Shown here one piece after another: positions 17,672 through 27,146 of a stretch of 64,000 bases of DNA. The stretch comes from Bryobacterales bacterium (GTDB lineage: Bacteria > Acidobacteriota > Terriglobia > Bryobacterales > Bryobacteraceae): NCBI GenBank assembly GCA_020847975.1, contig JADLBD010000004.1:1-64000 (forward strand). The letters are read 5' to 3'. The position numbers and the translations under genes are program-made. The notes under the pieces were generated by a model, which had not been told where the DNA came from, did not search any database, and worked only from the letters and a program-made list of their open reading frames with translations. How positions within the stretch are numbered: position 1 is the stretch's first letter; each line of letters starts with the position of its first letter.

Positions 17672-18061
17672 TCAGGCATAGCGCAGCAGGCGGATCTCGA
17701 TGATGCGGCTGGTGATGATGGGGCGCTCGTAGTTGGGGTGGAGGAATTCGAGGTGCATGCCGCGGCCGACGTACGCTTTCTTGAGCATCGAGCCTCCCCA
17801 ATTCGACCCGCAAACCGTTACCAGGGTAGGTTCGGAGCAGAACTTCGGATGGCCGGAAATGAGGAACTTGCCCCCGCCGCGGTTCTCGAGCGTATAAAAG
17901 CGGTTCTGCGTCTCGATCTCGAGGGTGCTTTCCTCCGGAAGATCCTTGAGATAGACGCCGCCCTCCACCTCGGAGCGGACGATGTTCCGGTTGATGGAAT
18001 CGCTCAGGTGCGGATTCGGCTGGAACAGGTTGTCGGAGGAAGCGTCGCCCGGGTCCTGCAT
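17672..18061 (-). CDS. Conserved 129-residue protein, paralogue 2
   Basis: Also 129 residues and about 80% identical to its downstream neighbour. Residues about 11-57 (from [14 protein letters not shown] to NRFYTL) differ at a single position. The conserved motifs are [15 protein letters not shown] and [11 protein letters not shown]. The frame runs on upstream into the next gene, but the ATG at 18061 gives the same length as paralogue 1 and lies 10 nt after a TAGAAT hexamer. The 64-nt gap and separate promoters suggest the whole transcription unit was duplicated in tandem. Function unknown. Confidence 0.78.
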   Translation of the reverse strand: MQDPGDASSDNLFQPNPHLSDSINRNIVRSEVEGGVYLKDLPEESTLEIETQNRFYTLENRGGGKFLISGHPKFCSEPTLVTVCGSNWGGSMLKKAYVGRGMHLEFLHPNYERPIITSRIIEIRLLRYA

Positions 18062-18071
18062 AAAACACTCG

Positions 18072-18077
18072 ATTCTA
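18072..18077 (-). promoter_or_regulatory. -10 hexamer of paralogue 2
   Basis: TAGAAT on the minus strand, 10 nt before the ATG at 18061. Same spacing as for paralogue 1. Confidence 0.45.
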
Positions 18078-18093
18078 GCGTAATGGCACGCGG

Positions 18094-20904
18094 TTACCGC
18101 CGCGTGATCCAGATCGGCGAACTCCACGCCAACTGGCCGTCCTCCTGCAACACCCGGACATAATACCAACTCTCTCCCTTTCCCTTGTTGGCATCGGTGA
18201 AGGTGAAGTTCGCGGACTTCGTCTCCTGCCTTGAAGTATAGATGAACTGTTTGTCGCGAATGATGTCAATTTGCTTGATGGGACTGGTTCCGGAGATGCT
18301 CACCGCCAGTTGCGGGGCGGCGTCCGCCGTGAAGATGTCGCCCATGAGGTATTCCTTGCCGGCGGCGCGCGCGCGGAAATCGAGGATGATGTTGCCGGTG
18401 GCGGCGTAGGAATGGCGCTTGCGTATGGCGTCGAGCAGGTTCTCGCGCGTCGAGCCCTCGACCAGCAGACACGCATAGCTGATGTGCGTGGACCAGTGGT
18501 CGCTCGAAGCCTGTACGCCGAGTTTGTAACCTTTGGCGAGCGCGTTCCAGTAGAAGCCCGCCGGCTGCCATCCGCTCTTCTGGGCCTGCACGTTGAGGGT
18601 GGTGGCGGAACGCGGAGCGCCTTCATACTCATAGCTGTTGCGGTAGCCCTGGAAGATCTCCATCAGCGGTTCCACCTGCGGATCGTTGTCTCGCCAATCG
18701 GTGCCCTGATCGGTGGCGGAGGAGTGCGGCATCGAGATGCCGCCGGTCTGGTGGAGCGCCTCGTAGAGTTTCTTGGCCCCCGCCTGCCCCGATGCCTCCT
18801 CGGGAGGGATCGGCAGCGTCCGGAAGCCGCGCTTGGCCCACACCACGTTGCGATGGCCATTGGGATACTTCAGGCTCCGCTCATAGGCGAACAGGGGGAC
18901 AAAATGATCGCGGAGATAAAACAAATCGACGTACTTTTGTCCCTGCCACCAGGAGTACTCCTGGTCATAGCCCGCTTGATGATCCGTCGGCGCAATGTAG
19001 TCGAAACCAGCGGCGTCAAGCGCGTAGCGGTACACCTCGAACAGCGATCCGTCGTACTTGAAATCCTGGGAAATGTCGGTGTGCCGGTGCATGTCGCCGC
19101 GGTAAATATGGTACGTCTTGCCTTCCGAAGTGATGGCTGCCGCGCGTATGGCTTTTACGTCGCCGGCATCGTTGTTGTGCACCGGAATCGCTTCCTCGAA
19201 CGGCTCCACGTAGGGGCGCTTGGTGACCTGGCCATCAAGAGGAATCGCGGGGCCGATCTTCGCGGCGTATACGTCCGCCTCGGCGGGGATCATGGTGGCG
19301 AACGGCCGGTTGTCGGTCATCCAGGCGGCCCACAATTCGCCATTTGCATCCGCGGTCAGGGCGGGCAGTTTCTCAATCCAACTCCCGCTCTCCGGGACAG
19401 CCGCCGGATAGGACCATTTCTGGCCGTTGTACGTGGTGAGGTAGTTCTCCCAGACAATGGGGGAGCCGATGGCGCGGGAGTTGCGCCGCGTCCAATGACG
19501 GAAGGCCAATGTTACGGAGCCGCTCCTGGAAACCAGCAACTGCGGATGCTCAGCGTTCTTCTTCATGACGGGGGAAAGGCTGTCTTCAAGCAAAGGCCAC
19601 GGCTCATGCCACCGGTTGCCCTCGAGGAAGGCGACTTTGATCCAGCGCTGCTGGTGCAGGGGAGTGGCCAGGGGCGTCGGGATGAGAAATCCCTGGTCCT
19701 TGCCCCAATTGACGCCGCCTTCATCCCAGGCGAGCCAGGGCCGGCCTTGCGGGTCGACAGCGACGGTGGCGTGGGCCTGGAAGCGCGGCCCCTCGGTTAC
19801 GCGCTTCAGTTCGGAAAGTTTTCCGCCGGCGTAGGAGCGGAAATGAATGTCATAGTTGCCCTGGTCGTAGGAATCCCAGGCGACGAAGGCCGTTCCATTG
19901 GACGAAGCGGCCACGGCCGGCTCCCAGTCGTTGGCCTTCGATTCACTCACGCGCGCTTCGGGCTGCCAGGCGCCATTCCGCCACGCGCGCAGATAGATAT
20001 CCGATTGCCCGTCGCGGAAACTCTGCCACACCACATAAACCGTTCCATCCGCCGATGCCGCGGCGCGATGGAATGTTGCTGAGCCGGCATCGCTGATACG
20101 CTCGGGCGCGGCCCATGCGCCATTTGATTTCGCGCGGCCCCAAAGGAACCAGCGGTCTCCGTCGCGCTGGCTCCAGAAGACCCACAACGTGCCATTGGGA
20201 GTGGCGGTGAGGGAACTGCGGAAAATGTCGGCGGGCTGCGGCGTCACCTCTTCGGGAGCCGACCAGCTCGAGGCGCCGCGGGTGCGCACCAGAACCCGGT
20301 CGGCGCGATCCTTATAGGCCACCCAGGAAACCGCTACCGAATCGGCCAAGGAAGCGATGGCGGGCTCGTCGTCTTCATAGCTATCCGCAGTGAGCTTTTC
20401 GGGAAACGGGACGCGGTTGACGAGCGCTTTGCCTTGCAGGAAGGCCCGCGGCTCTCGTCCTAACTCGGATAGTCCGAATTCGAACGATCCTTGCGCCGTG
20501 TCCACCTTGACACTGGCCGTGGGCGGAGCATCCAGGTAAAGAAACACGCCCACGGGCTGATGCCGGACTTCCGGTACGGAGCCGGGCCGCAGTTCGGTAT
20601 AGTGAACGTCGGCGTAGGGCGCCACGGCGTCACGGCGCGTCACCGCGCGCCACTGATTCCCCGACACCGAATCGCCTTGGGAAAAGTGGCGGCCCGCCAC
20701 GGAGAGCAGCGTTCCTCCCGTCACCGCGACGCTGCCGTCGTATCGCTCCTCGGCAGAGGCGTTGGCTCCGAACCATAGCAGCACCGCTTCGGGGTGGGCG
20801 TATTGACCGGGAGCGGGAGGCCGCGGGCCCTGGAAAGCAGCATAAGCGGCGAATCCTGCAACGATGGCGGCAATCAGCAGTGCGGCAGGCCAAAGAGGTT
20901 TCAT
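18094..20904 (-). CDS. Secreted BNR-propeller + PHP-type metallohydrolase
   Basis: A 936-residue exported protein. Residues 1-25 are a signal/anchor (LWPAALLIAAIVAGFAAYAA). About residues 190-540 carry repeated BNR/sialidase-like blades (DGTVYVVWQSFRDGQSDIYL, SNGTAFVAWDSYDQGNYDI). About residues 600-930 form a PHP-superfamily metallohydrolase: RGDMHRHTDIS, FDYIAPTDHQAG, MPHSSATDQG and QASSDHWSTH supply the His/Asp metal ligands. The combination resembles CehA/McbA-type hydrolases of organophosphates and carbamates, with an added propeller. The ATG at 20904 follows CAGGAG; an upstream extension would overlap the hydrogenase promoter. Substrate unknown. Confidence 0.75.
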   Translation of the reverse strand: MKPLWPAALLIAAIVAGFAAYAAFQGPRPPAPGQYAHPEAVLLWFGANASAEERYDGSVAVTGGTLLSVAGRHFSQGDSVSGNQWRAVTRRDAVAPYADVHYTELRPGSVPEVRHQPVGVFLYLDAPPTASVKVDTAQGSFEFGLSELGREPRAFLQGKALVNRVPFPEKLTADSYEDDEPAIASLADSVAVSWVAYKDRADRVLVRTRGASSWSAPEEVTPQPADIFRSSLTATPNGTLWVFWSQRDGDRWFLWGRAKSNGAWAAPERISDAGSATFHRAAASADGTVYVVWQSFRDGQSDIYLRAWRNGAWQPEARVSESKANDWEPAVAASSNGTAFVAWDSYDQGNYDIHFRSYAGGKLSELKRVTEGPRFQAHATVAVDPQGRPWLAWDEGGVNWGKDQGFLIPTPLATPLHQQRWIKVAFLEGNRWHEPWPLLEDSLSPVMKKNAEHPQLLVSRSGSVTLAFRHWTRRNSRAIGSPIVWENYLTTYNGQKWSYPAAVPESGSWIEKLPALTADANGELWAAWMTDNRPFATMIPAEADVYAAKIGPAIPLDGQVTKRPYVEPFEEAIPVHNNDAGDVKAIRAAAITSEGKTYHIYRGDMHRHTDISQDFKYDGSLFEVYRYALDAAGFDYIAPTDHQAGYDQEYSWWQGQKYVDLFYLRDHFVPLFAYERSLKYPNGHRNVVWAKRGFRTLPIPPEEASGQAGAKKLYEALHQTGGISMPHSSATDQGTDWRDNDPQVEPLMEIFQGYRNSYEYEGAPRSATTLNVQAQKSGWQPAGFYWNALAKGYKLGVQASSDHWSTHISYACLLVEGSTRENLLDAIRKRHSYAATGNIILDFRARAAGKEYLMGDIFTADAAPQLAVSISGTSPIKQIDIIRDKQFIYTSRQETKSANFTFTDANKGKGESWYYVRVLQEDGQLAWSSPIWITRR

Positions 20905-20926
20905 GGACACGGGAGTCTCACTCCTG

Positions 20927-20953
20927 TTGCGAGTTGTAACGGACAAGTATATC
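20927..20953 (+). promoter_or_regulatory. Possible promoter of the hydrogenase operon
   Basis: TTGCGA (20927-20932) and TATATC (20948-20953) are separated by 15 nt and lie about 57 nt before the hyhB ATG. The 106-nt intergenic region also holds a GGAGT-CTC-ACTCC hairpin over the divergent gene's leader. Weak match. Confidence 0.3.
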
Positions 20954-21010
20954 TCCACGCAGCGCGCGCGGGCGGGATTCGCTAACCTGGAATGTTCGGA
21001 GGAACGTGGA

Positions 21011-22177
21011 ATGAGTTCCCGGGAGGACGGCTTATCGGGGTTGGTGGATCTGCCGTCAATAGGGCAATTGATCTCCCTGCTGGAAAGGCAGGGGTGGCAG
21101 GTCATTGGCCCCACCGTTCGTGACGGCGCAATCGTTTATGACCGCGTGGAATCCCTTGACGATCTCCCGCGCGGCTGGACGGAGGAGCAGGAAGCCGGAC
21201 GCTACCGGCTGAAGCGCCGCGGCGACGATGCCCTCTTCGGGTACAATCTCGGCCCGCAGAGTTGGAAGAAATATCTGCATCCGCCGGAAGTGCGCTTACT
21301 CGAAGCGCGACGCGAGGGCGGGTTGCTGAAGATTCTGAATCAGGCAGATCCGCCGCCGCGCTATGCGTTTCTGGGCGTGCGCGCCTGCGAACTGGCTGCG
21401 ATTGCCGTGCAGGATCGTGTGCTCCTGGGAGACCGGTTTGCCGACCCCATCTACGGAGCGCGGAGGGAGAATCTGTTTCTGATTGCCGTCAACTGCGCAC
21501 AGGCGGCGCCCACGTGTTTTTGCACGTCGATGGGAACGGGTCCGCGCGCGCGGCAGGGTTATGATCTGGCAATCACGGAGATTCTCGAAGGCGGGCGTCA
21601 CGAGTTCCTGCTCGAGGCGGGGAGTCCGCGGGGCGGCGCTGTTCTCGGGCAGTTGCGCGCTCGCGACGCGGGGCCGGGCGATTCCGAAGCCGCGGAGAAG
21701 ATGGCGGAGCGTGCGGCAAGCCAGATTCAGCGGCGGCTGGAAACGGAGGGCTTGCATGATCTGCTGTATGCCAACTGGGAGCATCCGCGCTGGGACGATG
21801 TCGCGGAGCGGTGCCTCGCTTGCGGCAATTGCACGATGGTCTGTCCCACGTGCTTTTGCACGAATGTGGAAGATGTAAGCGATGTGAGGGGCGAGCATGC
21901 GGAGCGGTGGCGGCGCTGGGATTCCTGCTACACACTCTCCTTTTCCTATATCCATGGCGGCAGCGTGAGAAGGAGCGTCAAGTCGCGCTACCGCCAGTGG
22001 CTCACCCACAAGCTCGCTTCGTGGATCGACCAGTTCGGCAGTTCCGGCTGCGTCGGCTGCGGGCGGTGCATTACCTGGTGCCCGGCGGGAATCGATCTCA
22101 CCGAAGAGGTCCGCGCCATTCGCGAAACCCCTTCGCGGGCATCGAAGCGTAGAGAGAACCGCAATGGAGAATCTTGA
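21011..22177 (+). CDS. hyhB: Group 3b [NiFe] hydrogenase beta subunit, iron-sulfur protein
   Basis: A 388-residue electron-transfer subunit like sulfhydrogenase HydB/HyhB and anaerobic sulfite reductase subunit A. The C-terminal part has two [4Fe-4S] ferredoxin motifs: Cys268, 271, 274, 278 ([12 protein letters not shown]) and Cys347, 350, 353, 357 ([12 protein letters not shown]). The N-terminal domain contains [19 protein letters not shown] and [10 protein letters not shown], typical of the subunit. It passes electrons between the small subunit and the flavin subunit in the cytoplasm. ATG 21011 follows GGAGGAAC and heads a six-gene operon. The end overlaps the next gene by 14 nt. Confidence 0.88.
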   Translation: MSSREDGLSGLVDLPSIGQLISLLERQGWQVIGPTVRDGAIVYDRVESLDDLPRGWTEEQEAGRYRLKRRGDDALFGYNLGPQSWKKYLHPPEVRLLEARREGGLLKILNQADPPPRYAFLGVRACELAAIAVQDRVLLGDRFADPIYGARRENLFLIAVNCAQAAPTCFCTSMGTGPRARQGYDLAITEILEGGRHEFLLEAGSPRGGAVLGQLRARDAGPGDSEAAEKMAERAASQIQRRLETEGLHDLLYANWEHPRWDDVAERCLACGNCTMVCPTCFCTNVEDVSDVRGEHAERWRRWDSCYTLSFSYIHGGSVRRSVKSRYRQWLTHKLASWIDQFGSSGCVGCGRCITWCPAGIDLTEEVRAIRETPSRASKRRENRNGES

Positions 22178-22628
22178 GAAGATACTTTCCGAACACCCCT
22201 TCTTCGAGGGGATGGAAAAACAGTACTTGGATATCCTGGTTGGCTGCGCGTCGAGCGTGCGTTTCGAAGCCGGCGCTTACCTGGGGCGCGAGGGCGGGGA
22301 CGCCACCAGCTTTTTCCTTTTACGAAAGGGGAAGGTGGCGCTCGAAATCCGTACGCCGCAACGCCCGCCGCTGGTGATTCTCACCCTCGAGGACGGAGAC
22401 ATCCTCGGCTTTTCGTGGCTCGTTCCGCCCTACCTGTGGAGGTTCGACATGCGCGCGGTCGAGCCGGTGCGCGCCTTCGCTCTCGACGGCCGCTGCCTGC
22501 GAAAGAAGTGCGATGAGAATCATGACCTCGGCTACGAATTGCTGAAGCGCTTCGCCTTTGTTGTAGATAACCGCCTTCAGGCAACCCGCCTGCAACTTCT
22601 GGATGTTTATGCTGCCGCTCGTTCATGA
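22164..22628 (+). CDS. Cyclic-nucleotide-binding-domain protein inside the hydrogenase operon
   Basis: A 154-residue CRP/cAMP-binding-type domain with no DNA-binding domain. It has the jelly-roll pattern [39 protein letters not shown], and [12 protein letters not shown] in place of the canonical phosphate-binding cassette. The PBC Arg-Ala is not obvious, so ligand binding is uncertain. It overlaps hyhB by 14 nt and may overlap hyhG by 26 nt, so it should be made together with the enzyme. It could be a regulatory or structural subunit; that is inference from position. Confidence 0.8.
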   Translation: MENLEKILSEHPFFEGMEKQYLDILVGCASSVRFEAGAYLGREGGDATSFFLLRKGKVALEIRTPQRPPLVILTLEDGDILGFSWLVPPYLWRFDMRAVEPVRAFALDGRCLRKKCDENHDLGYELLKRFAFVVDNRLQATRLQLLDVYAAARS

Positions 22629-23469
22629 AGCGGGAGTCCGCGGAGGCGACCCGATGCTCCCGGCGCCGCACCGCATTCTGCGCGTCAAGCGCGAGACGTA
22701 TGACACCTTCACTCTCACGCTGGAGGTTCCGGAAGAGGCGAAGGGAGAGTTCGCCCCGGGACAGTTCAGCATGCTTTACGTCTTCGGCGTGGGCGAACTC
22801 CCCATCTCCATCAGCGGCGATCCGGGTGTGCCGGGGCAGTTGGTGTACACGATCCGATCGGTGGGCAAGGCCACGGAGTCGCTGGTGAAACTGCGGGCCG
22901 GGGACTGGGTGGGCGTGCGTGGTCCCTTCGGCTCGGCGTGGCCGGTGGAAGCGGCGCGCGGCATGGATGTGCTGATTGTGGCGGGCGGCATCGGGCTTGC
23001 GCCCTTGCGCTCGGTGATCTACCACGTCCTCCGCAACCGTGATGCCTATGGCCGCCTCACCATCCTCTACGGCGCGCGGAGCCCGAAGGACCTCCTGTAC
23101 CGGAGCGATTTTCGAAGCTGGAGCCGCCAGATGGAGATACACGCCCTGACAACGGTGGACCACGGCGACTTGCGGTGGCGCGGGCGCGTCGGCGTCGTGA
23201 CCACGCTCTTCCGCTATGTGCGTCTCGCGCCGCAGCGGACCATCGCCATGCTCTGCGGACCGGAAATCATGATGCGCTACGTGTGCGCGGAAATCGAAAA
23301 GAACCACGGGCTGCCGGCCTCGCAAGTCTACCTCACCATGGAGCGCAACATGAAGTGCGCGGCCGGTTTCTGCGGCCACTGCCAGTTCGGCCCGTATTTC
23401 ATCTGCAAGGACGGTCCGGTCTTCTCCTATGAAAGGCTGAAGCCGCTGCTGGGGATCTATGAACTCTAA
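22603..23469 (+). CDS. hyhG: Group 3b hydrogenase gamma subunit, FAD/NAD(P)-binding
   Basis: A 288-residue ferredoxin-NADP reductase-like subunit. The FAD domain is about residues 20-115 ([21 protein letters not shown]), and the NAD(P) domain begins at [17 protein letters not shown]-terminal [2Fe-2S] motif follows ([20 protein letters not shown]). It exchanges electrons between NAD(P)H and the iron-sulfur chain. The start is uncertain: ATG 22654 has a good GGAGG, but related proteins usually extend a few residues before the [10 protein letters not shown] segment, which favours 22603 or 22609. The 3' end overlaps hyhS by 11 nt. Confidence 0.87.
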   Translation: MFMLPLVHEAGVRGGDPMLPAPHRILRVKRETYDTFTLTLEVPEEAKGEFAPGQFSMLYVFGVGELPISISGDPGVPGQLVYTIRSVGKATESLVKLRAGDWVGVRGPFGSAWPVEAARGMDVLIVAGGIGLAPLRSVIYHVLRNRDAYGRLTILYGARSPKDLLYRSDFRSWSRQMEIHALTTVDHGDLRWRGRVGVVTTLFRYVRLAPQRTIAMLCGPEIMMRYVCAEIEKNHGLPASQVYLTMERNMKCAAGFCGHCQFGPYFICKDGPVFSYERLKPLLGIYEL

Positions 23470-24238
23470 ACGCCGCAAACCGAGAATCGGGGTCTTCAAG
23501 TTCGCCTCCTGCGATGGATGCCAGTTGAGCCTTCTGGACGCCGAGGACGAACTGCTGGACGTCGCCGGAGCAGTGGATATCGCCTATTTCCCGGAAGCCA
23601 GCAGGGCGATGCTCAAAGGGCCTTACGACATCGGCCTGGTGGAAGGATCCATCACCACGCACCATGACGCCGAGCGCATCCAGAAGGTGCGCAAGCAATG
23701 CGGCACGCTGATCACCATCGGCGCCTGCGCCACCGCGGGGGGCATTCAGGCGCTGCGCAATTGGGTGGACACCGCCGAATATGTGCGCGCGGTCTACGCG
23801 ACGCCAAAGTATATCCAGACGCTCAGCCTCTCCACGCCGATCGCCGAGCATGTGCCGGTGGATTTCGAACTGCGCGGCTGCCCCATCAACAAGAATCATC
23901 TGCTCGAGGTGATTTCCGCGGCGCTCATCGGGCGCAAACCGAATATTCCTACCTACAGCGTCTGTGTGGAATGCAAACGGCGGGGGAACGTCTGCATCGC
24001 GGTGGCTCAGGGCGTCGCCTGCCTCGGGCCCGTCACGCAGGCAGGCTGCGGAGCCATTTGCCCGGCCTATGGCCGCGGCTGCTATGGCTGTTACGGGCCC
24101 ATGGAGTCCCCCAATACGGCCTCCCTCACGGGCCAATTGCGCATTCTCGGCAATGACGGGAGCCAGATCCGGCGCGCGTATCGCGGCTTCAACGCCTGGG
24201 CGTGGGAGTTTCGCAAGGCGGGCGAGGAGTGCGAATGA
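23459..24238 (+). CDS. hyhS: Group 3b hydrogenase delta (small) subunit
   Basis: A 259-residue [NiFe] hydrogenase small subunit. The N-terminal proximal-cluster motif is [11 protein letters not shown], followed by [14 protein letters not shown] and RGCPINK. A Cys-rich C-terminal part ([38 protein letters not shown]) provides further [4Fe-4S] ligands. It has no Tat signal, consistent with a cytoplasmic enzyme. Start ATG overlaps hyhG, and one base separates its stop from hyhL. Confidence 0.9.
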   Translation: MNSKRRKPRIGVFKFASCDGCQLSLLDAEDELLDVAGAVDIAYFPEASRAMLKGPYDIGLVEGSITTHHDAERIQKVRKQCGTLITIGACATAGGIQALRNWVDTAEYVRAVYATPKYIQTLSLSTPIAEHVPVDFELRGCPINKNHLLEVISAALIGRKPNIPTYSVCVECKRRGNVCIAVAQGVACLGPVTQAGCGAICPAYGRGCYGCYGPMESPNTASLTGQLRILGNDGSQIRRAYRGFNAWAWEFRKAGEECE

Positions 24239-24239
24239 G

Positions 24240-25529
24240 ATGAAAACACGCACAATCAAGGTGGACTATCTGGCGCGAGTGGAAGGCGAGGGCGCGCTGG
24301 CGGTGAAGCTGAGCGGAGACAAGGTGGTGGATGTGCGGCTCAAGATCTTCGAGCCGCCGCGCCTGTTCGAAGCGTTCGTATGCGGCCGCCACTTCTCGGA
24401 ACTGCCGGATCTGGTGGCGCGTATCTGTGGAATCTGTCCCATCGCCTACCAGATGAGCGCTGTCCACGCCATTGAAAGCGCGTTTGGCATTACCATCGAC
24501 CCCGCCGTCCGCCTTCTGCGCAGGCTCTTCTATTGCGGAGAGTGGATCGAGAGCCACGCGCTTCACATCTACATGCTGCATGCTCCGGATTTCCTCGGCT
24601 ACGCCGATGCCATTCGCATGGCGCGCGATCACAGGGAATTGGTCGAGCAGGGACTACGGATCAAGAAGATCGGAAACCACATCGTGTCTCTGATTGGCGG
24701 GAGGGAGATCCATCCGGTTTCGGCGGCTGTGGGCGGGTTCTATCGCGTTCCTTCCAGGCAGGAACTCCGCGCGCTGGCCGATGATCTCGAATGGGGCCTG
24801 GATGCGTCCGTGAAAACGGCGCGCTTCGCCTCCACGCTGGAGTTTCCGGATTTCGAACAGGACTACGAATTTGTCTCGCTGTCCCATCCAAACGAGTACC
24901 CGTTCAACGAAGGCAGAGTGGAGTCAAGCAACGGCATTGACATCGATGTCGATCTGTACGATCAGCACTTCAGCGAGTATCATGTGGAGCACTCCAACGC
25001 TCTGCAATCGGCGGTTCGCGCGCGGGGAGCCTATCTTGTGGGGCCGCTGGCGCGTTTCGCTCTTAACTTCGACCGGCTCCCCCCGATCGCCCGCCAGGTG
25101 GCTCGCGACTGCGGGCTTTCCGTGCCCTGCAACAACCCCTTCCAGAGCATTGTCGTGCGCGCTATCGAACTGGTGTTTGCATTCGCGGAAGCGCAGCGGA
25201 TCATCAAAGCCTACCAGCCGCCCGATCAGCCGCGCGTTCCCGTTCCGGATCAGGCGGGCACGGGCTGCGCCGCTACCGAAGCGCCGCGCGGATTGCTCTA
25301 TCACCATTACGAGATTGGGGAGGGCGGGTTGGTGAAGAGCGCGCGCATTGTCCCTCCGACGTCGCAAAACCAGAGGCGCATCGAAGAGGACCTATGGAAC
25401 CTGGTCCCGCGTCTGCTCCACCGCCCCGAGCACGAAATCACCTGGAAGTGCGAGCAGGCCGTCCGGAACTACGATCCGTGCATCTCCTGCGCCACTCATT
25501 TCCTGAAACTGCACCTGGAGCGCGGGTGA
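24240..25529 (+). CDS. hyhL: Group 3b [NiFe] hydrogenase alpha (large) subunit
   Basis: A 429-residue catalytic subunit. The nickel ligands are Cys63 and Cys66 in RICGICP (L1) and Cys414 and Cys417 in DPCISCATH (L2); the early RVEGEG motif is also present. Nine residues (FLKLHLERG) follow His420, the usual processing site, so the protein should be cut at its C-terminus after nickel insertion. The following gene encodes the matching protease. The subclass call rests on gene order and the RICGICP motif. The enzyme couples NAD(P)H with proton reduction or H2 uptake and, in some relatives, sulfur reduction. ATG 24240 is fixed by the conserved start. Confidence 0.92.
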   Translation: MKTRTIKVDYLARVEGEGALAVKLSGDKVVDVRLKIFEPPRLFEAFVCGRHFSELPDLVARICGICPIAYQMSAVHAIESAFGITIDPAVRLLRRLFYCGEWIESHALHIYMLHAPDFLGYADAIRMARDHRELVEQGLRIKKIGNHIVSLIGGREIHPVSAAVGGFYRVPSRQELRALADDLEWGLDASVKTARFASTLEFPDFEQDYEFVSLSHPNEYPFNEGRVESSNGIDIDVDLYDQHFSEYHVEHSNALQSAVRARGAYLVGPLARFALNFDRLPPIARQVARDCGLSVPCNNPFQSIVVRAIELVFAFAEAQRIIKAYQPPDQPRVPVPDQAGTGCAATEAPRGLLYHHYEIGEGGLVKSARIVPPTSQNQRRIEEDLWNLVPRLLHRPEHEITWKCEQAVRNYDPCISCATHFLKLHLERG

Positions 25530-26014
25530 TGCTCATTCTGGGCTGCGGCAACGCCGATCGCGGAGATGACGCCGCCGGCTGGATGGTGGCTGACCGGCTT
25601 CAGGCTCTGGGTTTTCCCGCGCGGCGCCATGAGGGCGATTGTCTGTCATTACTGGACGCCTGGAGCGGACATGAGGAAGTGGTCCTCGTGGACGCCATGG
25701 TTTCGGGGCGCGAACCGGGTGTCTGCGTAGTGCTGGATGCCTGTGCGGCGCCAGTGGAGCGTGGAGAATTCCGTTGCCCGAGCAGCCACTCGTTCGGAGT
25801 AGGCGAAGCGGTGGAACTGGCGCGCATGCTCGATGCGTTGCCTTCGAAGCTCCTCATCTTCGGCATAGAAGGCTCGTCGTTCGAAGCGGGGGCCCAAGTG
25901 AGCGCGGCGGTGGCGGAGGGGGTGGAGCGCGTAGTGGAGGAGGTTCAGCGGTTGGGGACGCGCGTTAGGGGGAATCCCTCAAATCCTCCTCTGAGCCAAC
26001 TTAGGCATGTGTAA
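25529..26014 (+). CDS. Hydrogenase maturation protease (HybD/HycI family)
   Basis: A 161-residue endopeptidase that removes the C-terminal tail of the large subunit once nickel is in place. It has the GNADRGDDAAGW motif at residues 7-18 with the nickel-sensing acidic residue, VLVDAM near residue 53, and SSHSFGVGEAVELARML containing the third ligand (His). The ATG overlaps the hyhL stop as TGATG. It ends the operon; no hypA-F genes are in the window. Confidence 0.9.
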   Translation: MLILGCGNADRGDDAAGWMVADRLQALGFPARRHEGDCLSLLDAWSGHEEVVLVDAMVSGREPGVCVVLDACAAPVERGEFRCPSSHSFGVGEAVELARMLDALPSKLLIFGIEGSSFEAGAQVSAAVAEGVERVVEEVQRLGTRVRGNPSNPPLSQLRHV

Positions 26015-26173
26015 ATCATCCCAAATCTGCGAAGACCTGTTGCATTCCTCCACCAGACAGCGCACACTTGATTTACATTCGCTGGATCGCAGGCGGGGCC
26101 GTTAGTCGCGTTGCTTGTCCTAACCATCAGGCTCTGGGTCTTCGCGAAAGCTGAAACGAGGAACCGAATCCGG

Positions 26174-27124
26174 ATGCGCATCAACCGCCTCTTTCCTGGC
26201 TCGCTGGCCTTGGCGTTTCTCTGCCTTGCGCCCGCCAATGCCGCGCTGATCATCAACCCCACCTTCGATACCACCATCACGAGCGACCCGAATGCTTCCA
26301 CCATCATGGCGACGATCAACTCGGCCATTTCCGACTACGCCGCTGCCTTCACCGACCCCATCACGGTCAACATCAAGTTTCAGCTGGGTGGCGGCCTTGG
26401 TTCCAGTTCGACGTGGATCGGCAGCATCTCCTACGCCCAGTTTCTGACAGCAATCACGGCGGACAAGACGACCGCCAATGACAATCTCGCCGTCGGCTCC
26501 CTGCCGTCTCAAGCGAACAATCCAGTGAACGGCAACTCCAATGTGTTCCTGCCGTGGGCGAATCTGAGGGCACTGGGGTTCGGCGTGGGGGCAACGCCGG
26601 ATGGCTTCGACGGCACTATCACGCTGAACACGTCGATCATGAATCTGACTCGGCAGAGCATCGACCCGTCGAAGTATGACTTGCACGCCGTGGTGCAGCA
26701 CGAGATCGACGAAGTCCTGGCGATTCAATCGGCGCTGAACGGTTCCGCCAATGGCGACCCCGCTCCGGCGGGACCTGCTTCCACATTAGATCTGTTCCGC
26801 TATGACCAAAACGGCAATCGCAGCTTCAGCAGTGCCCTCGCCGCTGAGGCATATTTCTCCATCAATGGCGGCACTACCCGACTCGTACGGTTCAATCAAC
26901 AAGCAGGCGGCGACTTCTCGGATTTTGCCAGTAGCGCCACACCTCATGTTCAGGACGCCTACGGCACTCCCGGAGCGACTCCAAATCTGGGCGTGGAACT
27001 GACCATGCTCGATATCCTTGGCTATGACTTGGCGGCTAGCCCCGTTCCCGAACCCTCGACGGCGGCTTTCCTGGTAGTGGGAATTCTGGCCGGGGCCTGT
27101 TGGAAGCGCCGCCGGCCATCCTGA
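26174..27124 (+). CDS. PEP-CTERM protein with HEIDE metallopeptidase-like motif
   Basis: A 316-residue exported protein. The N-terminus is a signal peptide (LFPGSLALAFLCLAPANA). The C-terminus is a PEP-CTERM sorting signal: VPEPST, a hydrophobic helix (AAFLVVGILAGACW) and a KRRRPS tail, read by exosortase in other bacteria. The body contains HAVVQHEIDEVLAIQ, an HExxE-like motif found in a PEP-CTERM-associated putative metalloprotease family, and ends MLDILGYDL. ATG 26174 is chosen over an in-frame TTG at 26111 because it starts the signal peptide. The exosortase is not in the window. Confidence 0.75.
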   Translation: MRINRLFPGSLALAFLCLAPANAALIINPTFDTTITSDPNASTIMATINSAISDYAAAFTDPITVNIKFQLGGGLGSSSTWIGSISYAQFLTAITADKTTANDNLAVGSLPSQANNPVNGNSNVFLPWANLRALGFGVGATPDGFDGTITLNTSIMNLTRQSIDPSKYDLHAVVQHEIDEVLAIQSALNGSANGDPAPAGPASTLDLFRYDQNGNRSFSSALAAEAYFSINGGTTRLVRFNQQAGGDFSDFASSATPHVQDAYGTPGATPNLGVELTMLDILGYDLAASPVPEPSTAAFLVVGILAGACWKRRRPS

Positions 27125-27146
27125 TCGCCAGATCGGGCGCTCCCCG

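Noticed and set aside
18271-20082. 603-codon open frame on the plus strand
   Set aside because: Fully antisense to the BNR/PHP gene, which has a signal peptide and clear motifs. High GC produces long open antisense frames.
22381-23499. 372-codon open frame on the minus strand
   Set aside because: Antisense to hyhG and parts of its neighbours.
21011-26014. Alternative call as F420-reducing or methyl-viologen-reducing hydrogenase (group 3a/3c)
   Set aside because: The HyhB-type two-cluster subunit plus an FAD/NAD(P) subunit with a C-terminal [2Fe-2S] motif is the group 3b arrangement; no F420-binding FrhB-like subunit is present.
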